DNA of 64,000 nt, taken from Gossypium raimondii (Eukaryota > Streptophyta > Magnoliopsida > Malvales > Malvaceae). The stretch spans positions 24,242,001 through 24,306,000 of the forward strand of contig NC_068569.1 of assembly GCF_025698545.1 (NCBI RefSeq), given 5' to 3'. The position numbers were made by a program, and so were the translations under genes. The notes under the pieces are model-generated. The model was not told the origin of the DNA and did not search any database. It was given only the letters and a program-made list of their open reading frames with translations. This document shows, one piece after another, positions 24,466 through 37,272 of the stretch (its first letter is position 1; every line of letters begins with the position of its first letter).

Positions 24466-25390
24466 TTTATTTTTAGTCACAATTTTAACTAAATTTTAAT
24501 TTTAATTTTAATTTCTTACATATTGCACATATGTTATTATTAGTTTCAAACCACATGTTTCATTATTTGTTATTTTAAATTCATTCATATGTTCTAAATG
24601 TGTGATTTTCACTCGAATATACATATGATATAATTGCTAGTATAAATTAAAACATTTTTATTAAAATATATAAAAAGTAATATAGGATATTTTTATGTGT
24701 GTGAGAGAGGGTATAACAAATTTTCAATCATTACACGTTTATTCTATTATAATTAATGATTCCATTAAAATCACATTAGACGTTGACGTGTCAACTCACA
24801 TGATGATCTGTGTATCTTATTGCTACTACAACACTATTTTATTTTATATATCACGTTAATAAATAATTTAAAATTAAAAATAAATTATAAATAAAAATTA
24901 AGTTAATATATTTTAATATTCTTGCACAATTAAGTTAATATTTAAGTTTTTGTTTTTAACTTTGAAGAGTTTTTAAATTTGTTTTCATAATATTTTTGAA
25001 TTTTTTAATTTTTCAAAAAATTTTAAAATTATTTTGCATTTCTATTTTTTAAAAATAATAATCTTTTTTTCCTTTGGAAATTTGACAAACTTCTATAATC
25101 TTTTACATTTTTTGTTATTTTAATTTGAAGGAGATTTTTCTCATAATTTTGAAAAATTTTATTTACACAATTTTTGAACTTTTCTAATTATTTTTTAATT
25201 TTTTTAATTTTAAATTATGCTTTAACTTGACATATAGAGCAAAATAATATAATGTCACAAGGTTGTGGTCTAATTTATTCCAAATAAAAGAGTAAGGCTG
25301 ACTTGAAAAAAAGTGTAAAAAGCAAGAGCTAAAATTAATATATCATGGGTTATATATAAAAGGCCGAAAAAAGCCCATAATGACACTATC
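24466..25390. other. AT-rich intergenic stretch
   Basis: Very low GC, no credible reading frame, no repeat border recognised. Confidence 0.5.
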
Positions 25391-26599
25391 AATCTTGTGA
25401 CACTGATTCTGGGTTTGTTGAGCATTGATTCTGGTTACCTGCCACACCAATCATATTGACATTCGAAACAACTACAAGTACTATCAGATATATTTAATAC
25501 CATTTTTGAATTACCCCTTGAATTGGGACCAGGTTTCTGTACATTGAGCCGTTTTTTACATTTCCACACAGAGGAAGCCAAGACAACATGCATGATGCCT
25601 TTTTTTATATTTTCTACTTCAAATACAATATCACTTCTATTGTACACTCAACATTCCTACGAACAAAATATGTCTAATTAGCTTCATCTTACTCACCATC
25701 TTTGTTAGGCAGAAAAGACAACCTTCACTCATCTTCTACTCTCAAGTGTTACTTTGACCCTTTATTCTTCTTCTTATTTTTGAAGTATCTTGGTCTGAAT
25801 TTTGCATAGGTACAAAGAGAACTTCTAAAAAACTCATGCATGGAAAAGTTAAAATTAATTTTGGACATATTTAATTACACAGATACTCATATCCAGCCTT
25901 TTCATTATCCAGAAATGAAACTGACATTATCTTGACTCATCGTCAGCAAGAGAAGTCACGACCAACTGGGACTTTGCTTGTCGAGATAAATTCCAAGGAT
26001 AACAGATAAATTATTATGATTTTACTGCTTAAATAAATCACCATGTCAAAATTGGCAACTCTGCATGGCAATGCAAAGACTGCCTTCAAGGTGTGGGAAG
26101 AGATATTCCAACACTTGAAACTACACTATGGCTTGTCTCACAAAACCTAACAACAACATCACACCGTGTGAATCAAGTAAGCAAATATAGCAACATGTCT
26201 CAAAACTAACAATTACTTAGTTGAATTCGAAATAGTTATAAGCACTCCCCAAAAACAATAGTTTCAAGAAAAGAGACAAATAACATACAAAAATAACTCC
26301 CCCCTCAACAGAGCATTTGCCGCATACATTACTCTCCCCTTTTGTAGCCTCAGGGTTTTAGCTGTCATTGTAGTATCCAGATTCTCTGTGTTCTTTTGCA
26401 TGCTAAACACCACATTCAACAATAGACATCACATATGTTTCAACATATCAAAATTTTGAGTCCTATCAAAATACCATGCATTAACTCAGTCCAACAAAGA
26501 AGAACAAAAATTGTTCTTACAACTCTTCAATAAAGACGGATGTGCCAACATCAGCTTTCACATTAAAAGCTATAATTAACCTAGCATCTCATTAACACA
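25391..26599 (-). other. Possible decayed copia remnant
   Basis: The GC content is higher than in the neighbouring spacer. On the minus strand there are fragments such as GGGGGGAGTT that could be from a retroelement 3' part. A 70-residue frame at 25435-25647 has no family I know. It lies downstream, in gag orientation, of the gag relic at 26600-26985, so it may belong to the same dead element. Low confidence. Confidence 0.25.
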
Positions 26600-26985
26600 A
26601 CATGGTACTTACGTCCTTCGCCTCTTTAATGGTTGTCACCTTATTTGCAAACTTCTCGAGCAAGAGATGTAATATCTTTCAAACTAGTTTCACCTCAAAA
26701 TATTACTTGCCAAGAGTTCAAGCCTCACTAGTTATGTCACAAAATTTAACATAAAATTCAAGATGGGCTCATTATTATCAGACATTCGTAAAGATTCAAG
26801 GTAAGCTTTTAAGGTTTTGGTAGGCTGACTTTGAAAGTTACTTCATGGATGGTTTCAAGGATATTTCAAGCTTCACGAGATGAGATACACTTTGAAATCT
26901 TTATGTATTCTTGTTGATCCACCCCCATTGAAAATAACACACGATGCTTTTGAATTGAAATTCGCTACTTCATCATCTTTGGAGC
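26600..26985 (-). pseudogene. Degraded copia-type gag (UBN2 family) fragment
   Basis: Reading the minus strand through several frame changes gives recognisable pieces in order: NSKASCVIFNG, EYIKISKCISSREA, NILETIHE, ESLRMSDNNEPIL, and finally an 'A.KVTTIKEAKD'-like end. This is the order of the UBN2/Retrotran_gag_2 domain of Ty1/copia polyproteins. At least one in-frame TGA and several frameshifts interrupt it. It is a dead fragment with no LTRs found around it. Confidence 0.6.
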
Positions 26986-27615
26986 AATGATGTTTAAACC
27001 GGACCGGCCGGTCAGCAAAAAATTGATTGAACAGGGAATTGGAAAATCCGGCGGTTGAACCTCCAACCGAAAAATGGGTAATACCGGTCGGGTCGGACCG
27101 GTTTTTCAAAAAAAAAAAAGAGCTTTTTCAGTCTGGGCAAGCCTGATAAAAAATAAAAAAAAAAACTAACTCGAGACCCACCCCCACCCAGGCAACCACC
27201 ACTCTCGTCACTCGTCCATCCGGCCTCTCGTCACTCTCCAGTCTCCAATATCCCTTCATGGCTTCACCATCCGGCTTTCAGCCTCAGATCTGCTTCCACG
27301 TTCAGCCGCCTTCCATCTACTTCTTCCGCCGCCATCCTTGCTGAAAAATGAGAAAGTCAGAAAGATGGGCTTTGACCTTTGGCAGCAGAGGACAAATGAT
27401 AAATTGAAAAGAGTTAATGATAGATATTTTCAGGTTTTCTTATTTTATTTTGGTTATGGCCTATGGGCCAAAAATAGATGGGCTGATTTAGTATTTTTAA
27501 TAATTATTATTTTATATTATTAAACACTAAAATGGTCGGTTCAGTCATCAGACCAATTGAACCGAATATCGGTGGTCTGATCGATTTGACCATCGATCTA
27601 GTTCTGAAAACATTG
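26986..27615. mobile_element. hAT-like non-autonomous element, decayed
   Basis: The left end (CAATGATGTTTAAACCGGAC) and the reverse of the right end (CAATGTTTTCAGAACTAGAT) are imperfect inverted ends. GGTCGGACCGG and CGGTCAGC blocks on the left face GGTCTGATCGATTTGACCAT on the right. This 'CANTGTTTNNAACCGG' style is common in small plant hAT-like elements. A convincing 8-bp target duplication is not visible. Confidence 0.4.
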
Positions 27616-29094
27616 TTTTTAAGGCCTAAGTCGTTTTAGCCTTTAGGATATGTACACCATTTGTTTTAGTCTAAGGAGATTTCATCGAGTTAGAATTGAT
27701 CTCCATGTTTTCCCATCAATAGATTGATGAAACCCCTCATCTAAGCTTTCAAACGAATATAATTAGTTTCATCCAAGAGTGATTGACATATAGTTGAATA
27801 GCCTTCCTTCATACCTACCTACAGGACTACTACGTATAATATCTCACCGAATACCTTGTGTGTAACAGTCTAATTTTGACCCTAATCGGAACAGTAGTTT
27901 CGGGACCACAAATTCGAATTAAAAAAATATTTTAATGTTATTTTGTGTGTTTATGATGTGTGAATTTAATTGTGTGAAATTTTCGTGTTTTAATTTTGTC
28001 ATTTGAGAGATTGATTAAAGAAAATGGCTTAATCGCGTAAAATGAAAATTTAGGGGTTAAATCTAAAGGTACCAAATTGTTGTTGTCTTTATTAAATGGA
28101 GGATTTATGATGTAATAAGGCTAAAATATAGTTAGTGGGTGGCAAAATACAAGTATAGCCTTATATATATGTATATATATATTTATATAAAGGTTAATAA
28201 AGTAAACTAATTATTAATGTTAGTGTATGTTTAATATATTAAAATTAAAGCATTATTTCTCCATCTTTTGGCCGAAACTAAGAACAAAGAAGATTGTTTA
28301 AAAGCTTTAATATATTCGGCACTTGCAAGCTTGATTGAGGTATGAATTTTGTTTTTTTTTTTGATAATTTTTACGTTTTTGAGATCGTTGCTTTGAATAC
28401 TTCAAAACCCATGTCTTAATTCTGTGAATTGTTGATGATTTTGAAATGTACCATTGATGAATGTTTGAGTTTCATGATGTTAGTTGATGAAATATGAAAT
28501 ATAATTGTTAGATTAACATGTTTTGTCTTTCACTTTGAGTAATTAGGGCTAAATTGAGAAAATAAATTTTTGAAGGACTATAATGTGAAATAAATGAAAT
28601 GTATGAGCTTGTATAAACACTAGGAATATTCGGCCCTTAAGGAGTGTAGTCAAAATTTGTGTATTTTGTGTTTTGAGCAAAAATGATTAAATTGTAAAAA
28701 GTGTGAAATTTTAGGGGCAAAATTGTAATTTGCCCATTCATGTGTTTTTAGGGTAAATTGAATAGAATGGTGTTTAAATAAGCTTAATTTGAATATTTTT
28801 AGATCAAGAATTAAAGAAATCGAATTTGGATCGGGGAAAGACAAAAGTGGTCGAGTAGCCGATTTAGCAGTCGACGACATCCGAGGTAAGTCGATAAACA
28901 TTTAAATGTTGTTAAATTCAAGAATATATAAATGATAAGTGATAAATTAAATTATTTATTTGTTATATGTTTTGGCCGAAAATGATTATTAAGATAGGAA
29001 TTTTCTTTTGAGTTCGATTCGATCGATAATCAACGCCTAAAAGCCCCGTACGAACCCTAGGAATAGATAGGATACTTATGTCATGACATAGGAC

Positions 29095-29225
29095 TTCGAT
29101 ATGTGTTTTCGTGTAAGACCACGTCTGGGACGTCGGCATCGACTTGTGTTTTCGTGTAAGACCCTGTCTAGGACAGTGGCATCGGTATGTGATTACATGT
29201 AAGACCATGTCTGGGACGTTGGCAT
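29095..29225 (+). repeat. Three ~59-bp tandem units in LTR
   Basis: The motif GTAAGACC..GTCT.GGAC..GGCAT occurs three times in a row with small changes. Confidence 0.75.
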
Positions 29226-30149
29226 TGTACTAGCTTTTTAATTATCCGTGTATCCTTTTTAATTCCGAACGGTTCAACGGGCAATGTTAAGTGAAGACTG
29301 AATGTGAAATCGAAACAATAATAGTGTTCAGGTATGTATTTATATCATGCTATGAAATTAAGGTAAGTTGTTTATTGAATTGATGATACAAAGTTATTTG
29401 ATATATGAACAATATGTGAGCATGTTTGTGCTTATAAGTGATTGGTAGTTTGGCTTATTATTGTAGTTTTTAAATTATATTTTGATAAGTATATAATAAT
29501 TGGAGTATTTGTGCATTAAGCTATTAAAGTTAAATGTTTATTTATATTTGATTTGGTTGGTTTAATTTTAATGTTAAAATGAATAATGTTTGCTTATGAC
29601 TTACTAAGCTTAAATAGCTTACTGTGTGTATGTTGTTCTTCGTTTTATAGATTTTGGAAGTTGGTTACGAGCTCGGGGATCGTCAGAGAAGATTATCACA
29701 CTATCGACTCCTCTCGGTATTTTGCAAATTTTGAATTCGATCTTATGGCATGTATAGCGTAGCTGAAATGCTTGAATTTAAATTATGTAATATTAAGCCA
29801 TGCGAAAATGGCTTAATTTTCTTGTTTGTGTTCGGTTTTGGGCTGAATTATGGTTTAAGCATACTTTAATCATGGATTAGTATTTTATGGTTAGTATTTA
29901 TATGGTAATGTATATATATGTGTGCATGGTGATTTCATTCAAGTGTTTTGGTAATTATGTGGCTGAAGTAATTAAGTTGTTATATTCATTAAGATAAGTA
30001 ATGTTAAGTGTCTAGGTTATGTATTATATATGAAATATATATGATTTGGTTGGATTTAGTAGTTAAGTGAATATAGGGATGATTTATAAATTGAAGTATG
30101 CTTGTAAATGTTGGTGATTAATTACGTTTGGCTTATTGATAGAGTAAAT

Positions 30150-30315
30150 GAATGTATATCTTTGTCAAATTTTGATGTACAAATGCAGGTCAATTATATA
30201 TGTATAAATGCGGTCCAATTATATATGTATATCTTTGTCAAATTTTGATGTACAAATGCAATCCAATTATATATGTATATGTTGTCAAATTTTGATGTAC
30301 AAATGCAATCCAATT
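30150..30315 (+). repeat. Short tandem repeat at the insertion point of element 2
   Basis: GTCAAATTTTGATGTACAAA occurs three times (about 30163, 30236, 30285), spaced by CCAATTATATATGTAT-type text. The Ogre-like element begins directly inside the last unit. Confidence 0.8.
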
Positions 30316-30682
30316 TGTAATAGGCCATTTTAGCCCGGCCCAAATGCATAAACACGAAAATAAAATACAATAAATTACAGACCAGCTTTTAAACCCAATA
30401 ACACCCGACCTAATAACCGAATTATAAGCCCATTTTTTGACTCAATTGCGAGGCCCAACCGCCTAAAGTCACGAAACCTTAAGCAACAGATAGCCGATAT
30501 TGCTTGCCCCACGTCGTCCTTGCACACCACAACCGCCCACGTTCTTCCTCGCAATAACGCCCACGTCGTAGCAACTCCCGCACAACGCCTACACACCGCA
30601 AACCACGAATAGCATTAAGAGGATATACACAGCAAAAAACTTGTAAAACGAGGGTGGGCTATATAAAGGGAATTGATTCTAG
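30316..30682 (+). repeat. Truncated LTR of element 2 (U3 part only)
   Basis: Matches 32646-33013 nearly base for base, then switches abruptly at GATTCT to interior sequence. It includes the TATA box CTATATAAAGG at 30659-30669. The break therefore falls close to the expected transcription start. Confidence 0.8.
30659..30669 (+). promoter_or_regulatory. TATA box in truncated LTR
   Basis: CTATATAAAGG. An identical box is in the full LTR at 32994-33004. Confidence 0.45.
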
Positions 30683-30769
30683 TTAGGAGCAATTGATTCA
30701 TTCTGATCATGACATCCTAATCCTTAGGCATAATTAGGTTCATTATACAGGTCATGTTCCTCAGAGAAC

Positions 30770-32530
30770 TGATCGGTGAAACCACCACCTTGCCTCCACA
30801 GGTTTGCAATGAGCAGATCGAATATAGCAGATCTTGCCTTCTGATTGACAATGGCGAGATCAAAGACACCACCTTGCCTCCACAGGTTGCGGTGAGCAGA
30901 TCCGAATATAGTAGATCTTGACTTCTGATCGACAATGAAGCAAATCAAAGACACCACCTTGCCTCCACGGGTTTGCGTGAGCAGATGAATATAGCAGATC
31001 TTGCCTTCTGTCATCGACAACGAAGCGGATCAAAGACACCAGCCTTGCCTCCCTGGGTTTGCAGCGGAGCAGACTGAAAATAGCAGATCTTGCCTTCTGT
31101 CGACGGAGAAGCGATCGGCTACCACCTTGTCTCCACGGGCGATAGTGGAGCGAGTTGAAGATAGCGATCGTGCCTTCCTCAGACCGACAATGAAGCGATC
31201 GAAGATACTAGCCTTGTCTCCCTTGGCAGTAGTGGAGTAGGTTAAAGATAACAGATCTTGCCTTCTTGTACTGACAACGAAGCAGATCGAAGACACTAGT
31301 CTTATCGCCTTGACGTTGCAATGGAATAGATTGAGGCCACAGCGGTGAATTCTACTTTCCTGGGCAGCAGTGGAATAGATTGAAGATTTCAGATCTTGCC
31401 TTCCTGCATAGACAGCGAAGCAGATCGAAGATGGCGGATTTTACCTCCTCGTGGTTACAGTGGAGTACATTGAAGCCAGTAATTCTACTTCCCTGGGCAG
31501 CAGTGGAATAGATTGAAGATTTCAGATCTTGCCTTCCTGCATAGACAGCGAAGCAGATCGAAGATGGCGAATTTTACCTCCTCGTGGTTACAGTGGAGTA
31601 CATTGAAGCCATAATTCTATCTCCCTGGTTGGCAGTGGAATAGATTGAAGATTACAGATCTTATCTCCCTAGGCAGTAGTGGAGTAGATCGAAGATGGCA
31701 GATTTTACCTCCCTGAGGTTACAGTGGAGTACATTGAAGCCAGTAATTCTATCTCACTGGTTGGCAGTGGAATAGATTGAAGATTTCAGATCTTATCTCC
31801 CTAAGCGTTAGTGGAGTAGATCGAAGATGGCAGATTTTACCTCCCTGTGGTTACAGTGGAGTACATTGAAGCCGTAATTCTATCTCCCTGGTTGGCAGTG
31901 GAATAGATTGAAGATTACAGATCTTATCTCCCTAGGCAGCAGTGGAGTAGATTAAATATGGCAGATTTTACCTCCCTGAGGTTACAGTGGAGTACATTGA
32001 AGCCAGTAATTCTATCCCCCTGGTTGGCAGTGGAATAGATTGAAGATTTCAGATCTTATTTCCCTAAGCGGTAGTGGAGCAGATTGAAGATGGCAGATTT
32101 TACCTCCCTGGGGTTACAGTGGAGTACATTGAAGCCAGTAATTCTATCTCCCTGGTCGACAGTGGAATCGATCGAAGAATAGCAGATCTTATCTCCCTAA
32201 GCAGTAGTGGAGTAGACTGATGACGGCGGATCTTGTTTCCTCGACATTGTAATTGGATAAATTGAAAAAGATAATCATATTTCCCTGAAGTTACAGTGGA
32301 GCGGATTAACACCACGGATCTTATCTCTATGAATTGCAAAGGAGCAGGTCGCGTCAACTTTCAGTGGAATAAATTGAAGCTACGAGTCTTATCTCCCTGA
32401 AGTTACGGTGGAGCAGACTAGAGATTACAAGTTTTGTTCTTTTGAGAAGTTACAAGGTACAAGTCCTATCTCCTTGATGTTGCAGTGGAGTGGATTGAAG
32501 CACCGATTCCTATACCTCTCCAGACGTAGT
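30770..32530. repeat. Minisatellite array of element 2
   Basis: Some thirty degenerate units of about 50-60 bp are built on GTTACAGTGGAGTACATTGA and CAGATCTTATCTCCCT. This is the reverse-strand counterpart of the array in element 1. Subtypes alternate (CAGTGGAATAGATTGAAGAT / GGTTACAGTGGAGTACATTG), giving a higher-order period of about 110 bp between 31330 and 32160. Confidence 0.8.
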
Positions 32531-32631
32531 AGGTTCGAATGAGGCTACTTGAAGAGCGCTAAGGTCCAGTATGCCCGGGCAAAATTGGCCATCTTGAAGT
32601 CTTTGCTCTGTTCCCGTTACACGACAACAAG

Positions 32632-32645
32632 CAAAGAGGGGCAGC
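32632..32645 (+). other. Polypurine tract of element 2
   Basis: CAAAGAGGGGCAGC directly before the full LTR, identical to the tract of element 1. Confidence 0.75.
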
Positions 32646-34767
32646 TGTAATAGGCCATTTTAGCCCGGGCCCAAATGCATAAACCTGAAAATAAAAATAC
32701 AATAAATTACAGACCCAGTTTTAAACCCAATAACACCCGACCTAATAACCAATTATAAGCCCATATTTTTGACCCAATTGCGGGCCCCAACGGCCTAAAG
32801 TCACGAAACCTTAAGCAACAGATAGCCGATATTGCTTGCCTCACGTCGTCCTTGCACACCGCAACTGCCCACGTTCTTCCCTCGCAATAACGCCCCACGT
32901 CGTAGCAACTCCTGCACAACGCCTACACACCTGCAAACCACGAATAGCATTAAGAGGATATACACAGCAAAAAACTTGTAAAAAGAGGGTGAGCTATATA
33001 AAGGGAATTGATTCTTTGTAAAATGGGTTAGCAAAAATATTGTATGAAAATTAACAAGAAAATACAAGAGAAAGAAAACGATTTTGGAAGGTAACAGACT
33101 TTGTTTTTTCTTTCGTTCTTTTTCTTTTTTATTTTATTTTGTTTTCCTTTTGTTTTAAAAAAATAATAAACGAAGAGGGGAAGGAAAGGAGGACTTTCCG
33201 TCGTGAGATTCGTCGAAAAGCAACCTCGCTTGTCGTTTCATGGTCGGAAATAGGAGATGACCGGAATGGTGGAGCGAGATGGAGAGTTGCGACACATCTG
33301 TGGAATGCCGGAGAAGTGGTTTTAGGGTTTTAAAATTGGCTTTTATAGGGCATTCTTAAAAAGCGGGCATTTGCGCAATTGATCCCCTATTTTAGCGGTG
33401 TTTTTTTTATTTGTTTTGTTTACATTTCTTTTAAATTTCGCAAAATATTTTATTATTGTTTCAATTGGGTCCAATCTTTTTCGGCGTTTTAGGCGCTTTG
33501 GGTAAATTGTTTTTTTAGTCCTCCTTCATCAGTATGTTTTAATTTGATCCCTTTCACGTTATTTTGAAATTAGCCTTTTAAATTCTGTTTTTTTTTTACA
33601 TTTGATCCCTATTTTATTATTTTTAGTTTTCATTATATTGCTAATATTGTTTATTTACATTATTATTACTGTATGGTTATTAGTTTATTATTGTGTGTTA
33701 TATTATTATTATATTTATTTATATATGCGCATATACATATTAATTTGTTTTTTAATAAAAACATTTTAAATATATATACTATATACATATCCTATATTTT
33801 ATTATTACTTTATTTTTCTTAGCTTTATGTACATATGTATGCGTATACCTTTGCATTTTATAGTATTTTTATATTTTCTATATTTTACAACCCAAACATA
33901 TTATTTTCTTATAATATGTATACGTATATGCCCACATTATTCGACATTTTTTAAAATATATATCCTTCACATTTTCTTTTGTACATACATATATGTCCAT
34001 ATTTTTTTATAATTACTAATATATTATGCTTATATTTTCTTTATTTTATATATATATATATATTATGTTATTTTTGTTTACATGTATATATGCATCAATA
34101 TTTCATCATACTTTTTAAAATAAATATTTTGATTTTATCAAAACATTAAAATTATTTCTTTTTTTATGATTCAAAGATTTTTTAAAAATAAAAAACGATG
34201 TTCAAAGTCGGGGATTTTCGAGGAAAATTGAGCCCTAACGTATTGGGTTCCGATTTTCTTTGTTAATTCCAAATAACCGAGAATATTCGTTATTTAAAAT
34301 ATATAAGTAAAAATCATTTTTGGGAACTTAGTTTGTTATGTCCTAACGTATTGGGCATGACATAATTGCTTCCTCGAAATGAAGATTTACTTATAAAGCA
34401 AAAGTGATATTCAAAGTTTGAGGATTTTTGAGAAATTGTACCCTAACGTATTGGGTCTCAATTTCTTCGTATGACTTGAATAATTGATTATCCTTTTCAG
34501 ATTTCAACATTTGATTTTAAAAAAAACCTTTTTGACTCTCGACATTAAGACATCAAATAATCAAATTGGTACCAATTTTGGGCGTTACGAGGGTGCTAAC
34601 CCTTCCTCGTCACGTTCGACTCCGAACCCGCTTTTCTCAATTTCAGAGACCAAAATTGTTTTTAAGGTGAGCCGATCACACCTCAATAAAGGATCGGTGG
34701 CGACTCTAGTTTTTGTTTTTAAAAGTTGACAACTAAATTTTTTGTTTTCAAAAAAATGGTTTCAACA
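32646..34767 (+). repeat. Full LTR of element 2
   Basis: Begins TGTAATAGGCC and ends TGGTTTCAACA. TATA box at 32994-33004. A T-rich and TATG-rich centre (33650-34100) contains low-complexity frames. GTGGCGACTC-type text near its right end is also seen in the other elements. Confidence 0.85.
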
Positions 34768-34789
34768 GCTTGGCGACTCCACTGGGGAC
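34768..34789 (+). other. Primer-binding site of element 2
   Basis: GC followed by TTGGCGACTCCACTGGGGAC directly after the LTR. Same type as in element 1. Confidence 0.65.
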
Positions 34790-35401
34790 ATTTAGAGAGT
34801 CGAGCCATAAATTGATTATTTTTGTCTTTTTGTCAAAAATTGAAAAGTTATTTTAAATCATGATTTTCCTCTTTGCATTCATTGGTTTTATCATATGCTT
34901 GCTTGATTGATCTAAGTCCGTTAGTTTATTTGCATTTTGCATTTCATGGTCAATTTTACCCCTTTAAGTGGGAGTGAGAAGCTACTCCTTCGTGAGGTTT
35001 TCACCTCCGTGCAGGATAGTGGATCACTTTCGGGATACATCACTTATGTCTTCGTGAGATTTTCATCTCCGTGCAGCCATAGGGAAATGTATTCCCCTGA
35101 ACCGAACTCGGTCCATATGAGCCTATAATAGGTGAGGATCGAGGAATCTGCTGGTTCGGGTACCTTTGCTCTAGAAGCCAAACCTCATATAGTGAACCTT
35201 TAGGAACTCACCCTAGGTAAACTTACTCTTAACCTTAGTAGATACCTAATTAGGAGTTTTACTATTTCTTGGTTATATTGTATTTAATTGATGCTGACTT
35301 TTTGTGTTTTACTTTGATTGCATGACATTTCAATTACATGGCATCTCACTATAGAAAAGAGATGTTGATTCAAATTCGATTACTGACTTAGAAAGCTTGT
35401 C

Positions 35402-35524
35402 ATGGAATACGGATTTCTTGATAAAATGGAAGATAATACAGTTGCCCGAATATATCCTGAGAAACACGATAAGGGCGATGGAAGAGTTCATGACTTTACT
35501 TTGTGGCCCGAGGATTCAAGCTGA
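35402..35524 (+). CDS. Short leader ORF of element 2
   Basis: A 40-residue frame starting MEYGFLDKMEDNTVARIY. Element 1 keeps only the first 15 codons of the same frame. It lies where a small upstream protein could start in autonomous relatives. It could equally be chance. Confidence 0.3.
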   Translation: MEYGFLDKMEDNTVARIYPEKHDKGDGRVHDFTLWPEDSS

Positions 35525-35856
35525 TTATTCGAGAGCTGTCAACATTCCAAATTCCTTAAAGAAGCTGATAAGCCTTACGAGGATGGGCAGACGATGGATT
35601 GCAACCAATATCAAGCAAAAAGGAGCTAGTAGTGCTGTTCATTGGAAATTTGCGAGATTTATCTTAAACATCCAGATGAAGTAAGAAGTCGATGTTTCTT
35701 GGAGTATGAGGGCGAGGCCGTACATGCATCCGTTTTATGTAAAGAAGTTTGTCTTCTAGTGAAGTTTTCTAAATGGAATTGAATCAGAATCAACGTCTCT
35801 TTATGCATTCATTTCATGCATTCGCATTACATGACATCATATGCATTAAATTCAAA

Positions 35857-36410
35857 TGATTAATAGTAATAATAGAAGTGCAAAATACCCATATTCAATA
35901 TAGAGTTGAAATTAGAAAGCAAATAAAAAAACCTATTGTGCCCAATTAATCCCTAATTTCTATATTAGGTAAATTACACATGAATTTAATTAATTATAAT
36001 TTAGTGCAATTATTTACATAAAATTTTAGTTATAGTTTAAATGTAGATATTAAATTTTAATTATAATTCAATTATATATATTTAAAAAATAAGTAATAAA
36101 ATTATATATATTGCATTCATATCATGTTGTCGTGTTAGGTCAAAAAAAGTATGAAATAGAGAGTTGGAAAAAGACGATACAAAGAAGTACATTAAAGAGG
36201 AGATCGGAGAAGATTATGATGATGTGAAATTGGCTTAAAGCCGACCCTAAATTGAAACACCCCCTGCTTCTCCCCATGTGACTATTACTTTTATTGTTTC
36301 CCTTCATGTGTTTAATGTGTACCTCCAATTTCATATACTATATATGTATATTATGTTAAATCTATATGCTATACATACAAGCCATTTTCTCTTTTTTTTT
36401 TTTTAAATTT
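35857..36410. other. AT-rich spacer
   Basis: No gene or repeat recognised. This is the point where homology to the leader of element 1 stops. Confidence 0.45.
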
Positions 36411-36417
36411 TAAAAGA

Positions 36418-36945
36418 ATGGTCCAATTTTAGTTGTTGAAATTTAAAATTTTATTTTTGACATGATAATTTAACTTTTATAATATCATAAGTAGTCTAGA
36501 TACTTTATTCGAATTAAAATGTTGACATACACATGTCCGAATACACAACCTTCTATTTCTTTTTGAGATATAATAATGGTCAAATTTTAATTTTGGTCCT
36601 TATATTTTATGCTCAAATTTGATATTTGATCTCTATATTGTAATATTTGACATAATTTGATACATATATTTTTGTGATGTCATTATTAGTCTAAATACTT
36701 GATTCTGGTTAAAATGTTGATGTAAATGTGTCTAAATACATAGCCTTTTACCTTTTTTTTTGAGATTATATAACAATGGACAACTTTCAAATTTTGTCCT
36801 TGTACTATACTCAAATTTGAAAATTAATTTTATACTTTAGTTTTTGACACAATTTGGTACTCCACCTTTTTAATATTATTACCTAGTCTAAATACTTTTT
36901 TCGATTAAAATGTTGACATAAATTTTAAGAATTACAAACACTTTT
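36418..36945 (+). repeat. ~187-bp tandem repeat, three diverged units
   Basis: Each unit carries GTCTAAATACTT (or GTCTAGATACTT), then TTAAAATGTTGA, then TGAGATATA and a 'GGTC.AATTT' restart. The pattern recurs at about 36490, 36690 and 36885. No ORF. Confidence 0.6.
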
Positions 36946-37188
36946 ATAGTTTCTTGATAAATTCAAGTCTATTAGATTGTCATTTTTTGTTACATGGCTG
37001 CAAATATCATAGCATATTTTGAAATTTGAAATTTGAAATCTCAAAGTAGATGGACTAAATTTCATGAAATAAAACTAAAGAGATTAAATTTCTAATTTTG
37101 AAAATTACAAATATTTATAGCATATTTTAACCTAAAGTATTTGTATAAATTTAATATATATATTGAAAATTAATGATGAAAAATAGGG

Positions 37189-37262
37189 TTGTTTGGGATC
37201 AATCCCGAGCTCTCATAACTACAACATAATGCTCTTACCATTAGGCTAAGAGGTTATTGGCA
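37189..37262 (-). repeat. tRNA-like SINE head
   Basis: The minus strand reads TAGCCTAATGGTAAGAGC (A-box-like), then GGGATTGATCCC (B-box-like) about 35 bp later. The folded arms do not close into a full tRNA. Confidence 0.45.
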
Positions 37263-37272
37263 TATAAACTTA

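Larger units (their letters stand above)
27861..30315 (+). mobile_element. Gypsy-type LTR fragment, right end interrupted
   Basis: Starts TGTAACAGTCTAATTTTGAC and shares CGGAACAGTAGTTTCGGGAC-type text with the LTR ending at 2522. It contains three copies of a ~59-bp GTGTAAGACC...GTCTGGGACG...GGCATCG unit (29095-29225), as in other LTRs of this type. Its right part is cut by the element starting at 30316, and I could not find the continuation beyond 35856. No coding capacity. Confidence 0.55.
30316..35856 (+). mobile_element. Rearranged Ogre-like element 2
   Basis: Order along the plus strand: first 367 bp of an LTR (30316-30682), 3' interior with minisatellite (30683-32631), polypurine tract (32632-32645), a full LTR (32646-34767), primer-binding site (34768-34789) and leader (to about 35856). 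The LTR start, minisatellite motifs, purine tract, primer site and leader all match element 1 in kind, but the LTR sequence is a different subfamily. No gag or pol is present. The central LTR has interior sequence on both sides, so this is not a simple insertion. The right end is truncated and no target duplication can be paired. Confidence 0.75.

Noticed and set aside
37189..37262. A functional tRNA gene
   Set aside because: A- and B-box-like strings are present, but the acceptor and anticodon arms do not pair. Two relatives nearby point to SINE heads.
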